Source: Myxococcales bacterium (lineage in GTDB: Bacteria; Myxococcota_A; Polyangia; Nannocystales; Nannocystaceae). From it: DNA of 64,000 nt. Numbering within the stretch: position 1 is the first letter of the stretch; each line of letters opens with the position of its first letter. The notes beneath the pieces were generated by a model. The model saw nothing but the letters and a program-made list of their open reading frames with translations, did no database searches and had not been told where the DNA came from. The position numbers and the translations under genes were made by a program. Location of the stretch: positions 124,001 through 188,000 of the forward strand of contig JACKDV010000005.1 in the NCBI GenBank assembly GCA_020633315.1. The letters are read 5' to 3'. Positions 60,540-64,000 of this stretch are shown piece after piece.

Positions 60540-60584
60540 CTCGCGTCGAGCGCTGCGCCACGATGTCGCAGCGCTCGATGCGAG
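60540..60584 (+). terminator. 17-bp intrinsic terminator-like hairpin after the hydrolase
   Basis: CTCGC-G-TCGAGCGCTGC, an 11-nt loop, GCAGCGCTCGA-T-GCGAG: 16 Watson-Crick pairs and one G-U wobble. It begins 19 nt after the hydrolase stop and is followed by AGCGTTTCGT. The strongest hairpin in the window. Confidence 0.65.
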
Positions 60585-60655
60585 AGCGTTTCGTCACGGC
60601 CTCGAGCATCCGCGTTCGTCGATCGACCGTTCGATCCATGGAATGATGCCGCGCG

Positions 60656-63265
60656 ATGCATACGAAGGCTTGGATGGTGATCGCGAGCATGCTGGCGCTG
60701 GGGGCCTGCACGGACGACGACAGCTCGGCGTCGGGCACCGACACCGGCACCACGAGCAGCGGGCCGAGCACGCTCGACGAGACCGGCACCGGCACCGAGA
60801 CCGAGACCGAGACCGGCACCGGCGGCGAGGACATCGACGAGTTCCCGGGCCTGAGCGGCCCCGTGGAGATCATCATCGACGACCGCGGCATCCCCCACGT
60901 CTACGGCCAGACCGACCTCGACGTGCTGTATGCGTCCGGCTACCAGCAGGCCACCGACCGCCTGTTCGAGATGGACCTCATGCGCCGCCGCGCGCTGGGT
61001 CGCCAGGCCGAGGTCCTCGGCCCCGACTACGTGGGCCAGGACGAGATCTCGCGCATCTTCGACATCCCGCGCTGGGGCGCCGCCAATGCCGAGCGCCTGC
61101 GCGAGGAGTCGCCCGACACCTACCGCCTGATCGTGGCCTGGCTCGCGGGGGTCAACGCCCGCATCGCCGAGATCAACGAGGGCAGCGTGCCCGTGCCCTA
61201 CGGCTTCGGCCCCGGCGAGACCGGGGTGATGCCCGAGCCCTGGACCGTGGCCGAGCACAGCGCGGTGGGCAAGCTGATGCTGCTGGGCAACTCCAACTCG
61301 CTCGAGCGCGAGCTGCTGGCCACCATCGTGCAGCGCAACTTCCCCGACGCCTGGGCCCGGGTGGAGCTGGCCCGGCCTGCGTTCCCCGTGACCACCATGC
61401 CGCCCGACGAGCTGCCCGCGCCCGCGCCCTACCGGCCGGGCCTGGTGCCCGCCACCCCGCCGCCCATCCCCGCCTCGCCCGAGCAGATCGCCGAGGGCCT
61501 GGCCACCCTGCACCGGGCCATGGGGCACCTGCCGCGGGTGGGCAGCAACAACTGGGCGGTCGCGGGGCAGCACACGGCCACCGGGCGGCCGCTCATCGCC
61601 AACGATCCGCACCAGCCGCTGCAGAGCCCCTCGCTGATGTACGCACAGCACCTCAACAGCGCCGACGCGGGCGGGTCGATCGACGTGATCGGCTGGGCCT
61701 TCGCCGGCTCGGCCGGCGTGCAGCTCGGCCACAACCGCACGCTGCAGTGGGCCGCCACCACCAACTTCGCCGACGTGATGGACATCTGGGAGGTGCCGGT
61801 CGAGGGCAGCAACGCCATGGTGGGCGGCACCTCGGTCCCCATCGAGACCCGCGAGGAGGTCATCGTGATCGCGGGGGCCGACGACGAGGTGCTGCAGGTC
61901 CGCGACGTGCCCGGCTACGGCGTGCTGCTGCCCGACGACATCGTGCCCCTGCCCATCGCCGGCCCGGGCCACGCCCTGCTGCTCAACTGGACCGGCTTCG
62001 CGGCCACCAACGAGGAGCTCACCTTCATGTCGATGGCCGGCGCGACCACCCTCGCCGAGTTCGAGGCCGCGGCCGATCTCATGCAGGTGGGCGGCTTCAA
62101 CTTCGTGGCCGCCGACGCGGGCGGCATCACCTACCGCGTGCAGATCGACGTGCCCGACCGCGGCGATCCGAGCGTGCGGCCCATGCCCTTCACCGTGCTC
62201 GACGGCACCGACCCCGCCAACCTGTGGGACGGGAGCCTGCTGCCCCCCGAGCGGCTGCCGCGGAGCCACGGCGGCGCGCGGGGCTGGCTGGCCACCGCCA
62301 ACAACGACCCCTGGGGCTTCACCTTCGACGGCGACGTGTCCAACGACCCCTGGTACTACGGCTACTTCTACGCCTCGGGCTTCCGGGCGCAGCGCATCGA
62401 CGAGGAGCTGCAGCGCCTCACCGCCGAGGGCGAGGTGAGCGTGGAGGATCTGCAGGCGCTGCAGACCGACACCCACAGCCCCATGGCCGACCGGCTGCTG
62501 CCCGCGCTCCAAGAAGCCTGGGCCGCGCTGCCCACCGACCCCGAGCTGGCGCCCTACCAGGGCCGCCCCGAGCTCGAGGAGCTCTACACCCTGCTCACCG
62601 ACACCTGGGACGGCCGCATGGAGCGGGACCGGCCGGGGGCGCTGGCCTTCCACCTCTACGTGATGCTGCTGACCGACGTGGTGCTACGCGACGAGCTGTC
62701 GATCCTCTATTCCACCGTGGTGGGCTCGGAGCCCACCTTCGTGGTGAAGATCCCCGTGCTCGCGGTGACCGGCGACTACCCGGCCTCCGACGAGCTGCTC
62801 GGCAGCTCGCGCGACGTGGTGCTGCTCGAGACCCTCTCGCGGGTGGCCGAGGCGCTCACCGATCGCTACGGCAGCGTCGATCCCTCGGGCTACGCCTGGG
62901 GCGACATGCACGGCACCGACTTCAGCAACCCCTTCGGCGGCGACCTGGACGGGGGCTGGTGGCCCACCGACGGCGGCGAGGACACGGTCAACGTGTCGTC
63001 GAGCTCGTTCCTCGACGAGTCCGGCAACCCGGCCGATCGCTTCGACTCCCATGACGGGGCGATCTTCCGCGTGGTGACCACCTTCGCCGACGACGGCACC
63101 CCGGAGGCCCACTGCAGCTTCCCGCCGGGCAACTCCGCCGACCCCAGCAGCCCCCACTTCGACGACACCCGCGACGCGTGGATCGAGGACCAGTACTCGT
63201 ACCTGCCGTATCGTCGCACCGAGGTGGACGCCGCGGCCGAGCAGACGATCGTGCTCGAGCCGTAG
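60656..63265 (+). CDS. penicillin-acylase family (Ntn hydrolase) lipoprotein
   Basis: 869 residues. MHTKAWMVIASMLALGAC has lipobox Cys18. An acidic Thr/Gly/Asp/Glu linker leads to the alpha-chain region (IIIDDRGIPHVYGQTDLDVL, GYQQATDRLFEMDLMRRRAL). The autoprocessing site is VGSNNWAVAG with nucleophile Ser297, and LIANDPHQPL follows. The beta chain has N-terminal-nucleophile signatures and WAATTNFADVMD. Family members deacylate beta-lactams or quorum-sensing acyl-homoserine lactones; which one cannot be decided. It should be processed into two chains in the periplasm and lipid-anchored. Confidence 0.92.
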   Translation: MHTKAWMVIASMLALGACTDDDSSASGTDTGTTSSGPSTLDETGTGTETETETGTGGEDIDEFPGLSGPVEIIIDDRGIPHVYGQTDLDVLYASGYQQATDRLFEMDLMRRRALGRQAEVLGPDYVGQDEISRIFDIPRWGAANAERLREESPDTYRLIVAWLAGVNARIAEINEGSVPVPYGFGPGETGVMPEPWTVAEHSAVGKLMLLGNSNSLERELLATIVQRNFPDAWARVELARPAFPVTTMPPDELPAPAPYRPGLVPATPPPIPASPEQIAEGLATLHRAMGHLPRVGSNNWAVAGQHTATGRPLIANDPHQPLQSPSLMYAQHLNSADAGGSIDVIGWAFAGSAGVQLGHNRTLQWAATTNFADVMDIWEVPVEGSNAMVGGTSVPIETREEVIVIAGADDEVLQVRDVPGYGVLLPDDIVPLPIAGPGHALLLNWTGFAATNEELTFMSMAGATTLAEFEAAADLMQVGGFNFVAADAGGITYRVQIDVPDRGDPSVRPMPFTVLDGTDPANLWDGSLLPPERLPRSHGGARGWLATANNDPWGFTFDGDVSNDPWYYGYFYASGFRAQRIDEELQRLTAEGEVSVEDLQALQTDTHSPMADRLLPALQEAWAALPTDPELAPYQGRPELEELYTLLTDTWDGRMERDRPGALAFHLYVMLLTDVVLRDELSILYSTVVGSEPTFVVKIPVLAVTGDYPASDELLGSSRDVVLLETLSRVAEALTDRYGSVDPSGYAWGDMHGTDFSNPFGGDLDGGWWPTDGGEDTVNVSSSSFLDESGNPADRFDSHDGAIFRVVTTFADDGTPEAHCSFPPGNSADPSSPHFDDTRDAWIEDQYSYLPYRRTEVDAAAEQTIVLEP

Positions 63266-63271
63266 TGGGAG

Positions 63272-63289
63272 CGGGGCGCGGCGGCCCCG
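63272..63289. terminator. hairpin between convergent genes
   Basis: CGGGGC-GCGGCG-GCCCCG, a 6-bp stem between the stop of the acylase (63265) and the convergent stop at 63297. Confidence 0.35.
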
Positions 63290-63296
63290 ACCGCGG

Positions 63297-64000
63297 CTAC
63301 GGGGCCCAGCAGGGCACCACGCCCGGAGCGTGGTGCACGTGCAGGTCGTTGCCGCACGCGGCCATGCCCGCGTGGTCGTTGTCCACCACGCACACCTCGG
63401 TGGCCGCGGGGTCGCGCTGGAACTCCACCGTGTACGACCAGTGCCCCCACACGTTGACCGTGGCCGTGTTGCAGTAGTTGCAGCCCATGGTGTCGTCCTC
63501 CCACCAGCCGGTGGTCAGCTCCGTGGCGATGTCGGAGGCGACCCCGTCCACCTGCAGCTCGAGCACGAGCAGGCCGTTGTCGGAGATCGGCCAGTAGTCG
63601 AAGATCATCCCGTGGCCGTCGGCCCCGGTGACGATCGCGGAGGGGATCGGCTCGCCGTCGCCGTTGTAGATCGAGCCGGGGTCGGTGCTGTCGGCGTAGC
63701 CCACCGCCACGCTCACCCCCTCCATGGCCTGGCCGTTCTCGTCGCGCACCCACACGTGCAGCTCGTTGCCCCAGCCGGGCTGCTCGTCGCAGGTCCACTG
63801 GTGGTTGGCGCGGACCTTGAAGATGCCGCCGTCCACCGGCGGGCCGGGCGGTCGCGGGGTGACCGTGACCTTGGCGCTGGCCTCGGTGGCGCCGTCGATG
63901 AGGCTGCGCAGGCACAGGTCGCCCTGCGGCACGTCGGGGATCGAGTAGTAGTAGAGCGCCTCGCCGCCCTGGATGGTCAGCGGGCTCAGGGTGCTCACGC
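63297..64000 (-). CDS. secreted beta-sandwich protein, 5' end beyond window
   Basis: About 234 codons, open to the right edge. The seen part consists of two or more beta-sandwich modules: GPPVDGGIFKVRANHQWTC, NELHVWVRDENGQAMEGVSV with a carboxypeptidase-regulatory-like pattern, then a Trp/Cys-rich region (GWWEDDTMGCNYCNTATVNV) and a C-terminal His/Cys stretch (CVVDNDHAGMAACGNDLHVHH). No catalytic motif. Probably exterior and disulfide-bonded; a signal peptide would be outside the window. Confidence 0.7.
   Translation of the reverse strand, partial: VSTLSPLTIQGGEALYYYSIPDVPQGDLCLRSLIDGATEASAKVTVTPRPPGPPVDGGIFKVRANHQWTCDEQPGWGNELHVWVRDENGQAMEGVSVAVGYADSTDPGSIYNGDGEPIPSAIVTGADGHGMIFDYWPISDNGLLVLELQVDGVASDIATELTTGWWEDDTMGCNYCNTATVNVWGHWSYTVEFQRDPAATEVCVVDNDHAGMAACGNDLHVHHAPGVVPCWAP

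Overview
The window is very GC-rich DNA, coding nearly end to end on both strands, and looks like a chromosomal segment of a myxobacterium, most likely of the Nannocystaceae type (Nannocystis, Plesiocystis, Enhygromyxa relatives). This is inferred from content. There are five Hanks-type Ser/Thr kinase genes, many lipoproteins with Thr/Ser/Gly/Asp-rich linkers directly after the lipobox, a MYXO-CTERM-like C-terminal anchor, an AgmX/PglI-like domain on a kinase, and a ferritin-like lipoprotein. I see no rRNA, tRNA, CRISPR array, insertion sequence or phage gene. The first and last genes run off the window.

Layout. 1-6.2 kb: ferritin-like lipoprotein (partial), secreted zinc metalloprotease, a 1000-residue carboxypeptidase-regulatory-repeat/PDZ protein, a Cys-rich lipoprotein. 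6.3-16.4 kb: Lon protease behind an HtrA-like protein, a LuxR-type regulator with a degenerate receiver, TauE/SafE permease, glutathione S-transferase, TypA/BipA GTPase, amidase, Cys-rich lipoprotein. 16.4-18.8 kb: a compact minus-strand operon of PpiC isomerase, DUF952, a lipoprotein ending in a Cys-rich tail, a DUF692/MNIO-type iron oxidase and a 72-residue protein. 18.8-23.6 kb: prolyl oligopeptidase translationally coupled to an ATP-grasp enzyme, then a TetR regulator coupled to a DUF962 (Mpo1-like) membrane protein, with a visible promoter and operator. 23.6-38.3 kb is a signalling region: five kinase genes (one probably a pseudokinase), a LytS/LytTR two-component pair, and several membrane-anchored proteins of unknown function.

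38.4-47.4 kb holds the most distinctive system: a minus-strand operon of a YqiJ/NfeD-like membrane protein, a YqiK-type flotillin and a 1947-residue AAA+ ATPase of the family annotated as 'DNA repair ATPase'. The membrane protein carries 16 tandem E-G-x-x tetrapeptides between membrane segments, and the flotillin carries three exact-length 40-residue coiled-coil repeats. A hairpin lies upstream of the operon and another downstream. It reads as a membrane-scaffolded ATPase machine; what it acts on cannot be told from sequence.

47.7-64 kb: diheme-type lipoprotein, a short exonuclease-like ORF, methyltransferase, gluzincin-like lipoprotein, patatin, phosphodiester glycosidase, TruC-like pseudouridine synthase overlapping an RNase H gene tail to tail, a TMTC-like polytopic membrane protein, a MYXO-CTERM M23 peptidase, GNAT acetyltransferase, a lipoprotein alpha/beta hydrolase, a penicillin-acylase-family lipoprotein, and a partial secreted protein.

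Over the whole window, many start codons lie only 6-11 nt behind a TAnnnT hexamer. This suggests leaderless or nearly leaderless mRNAs are common in this organism. It also helps choose starts for several genes.
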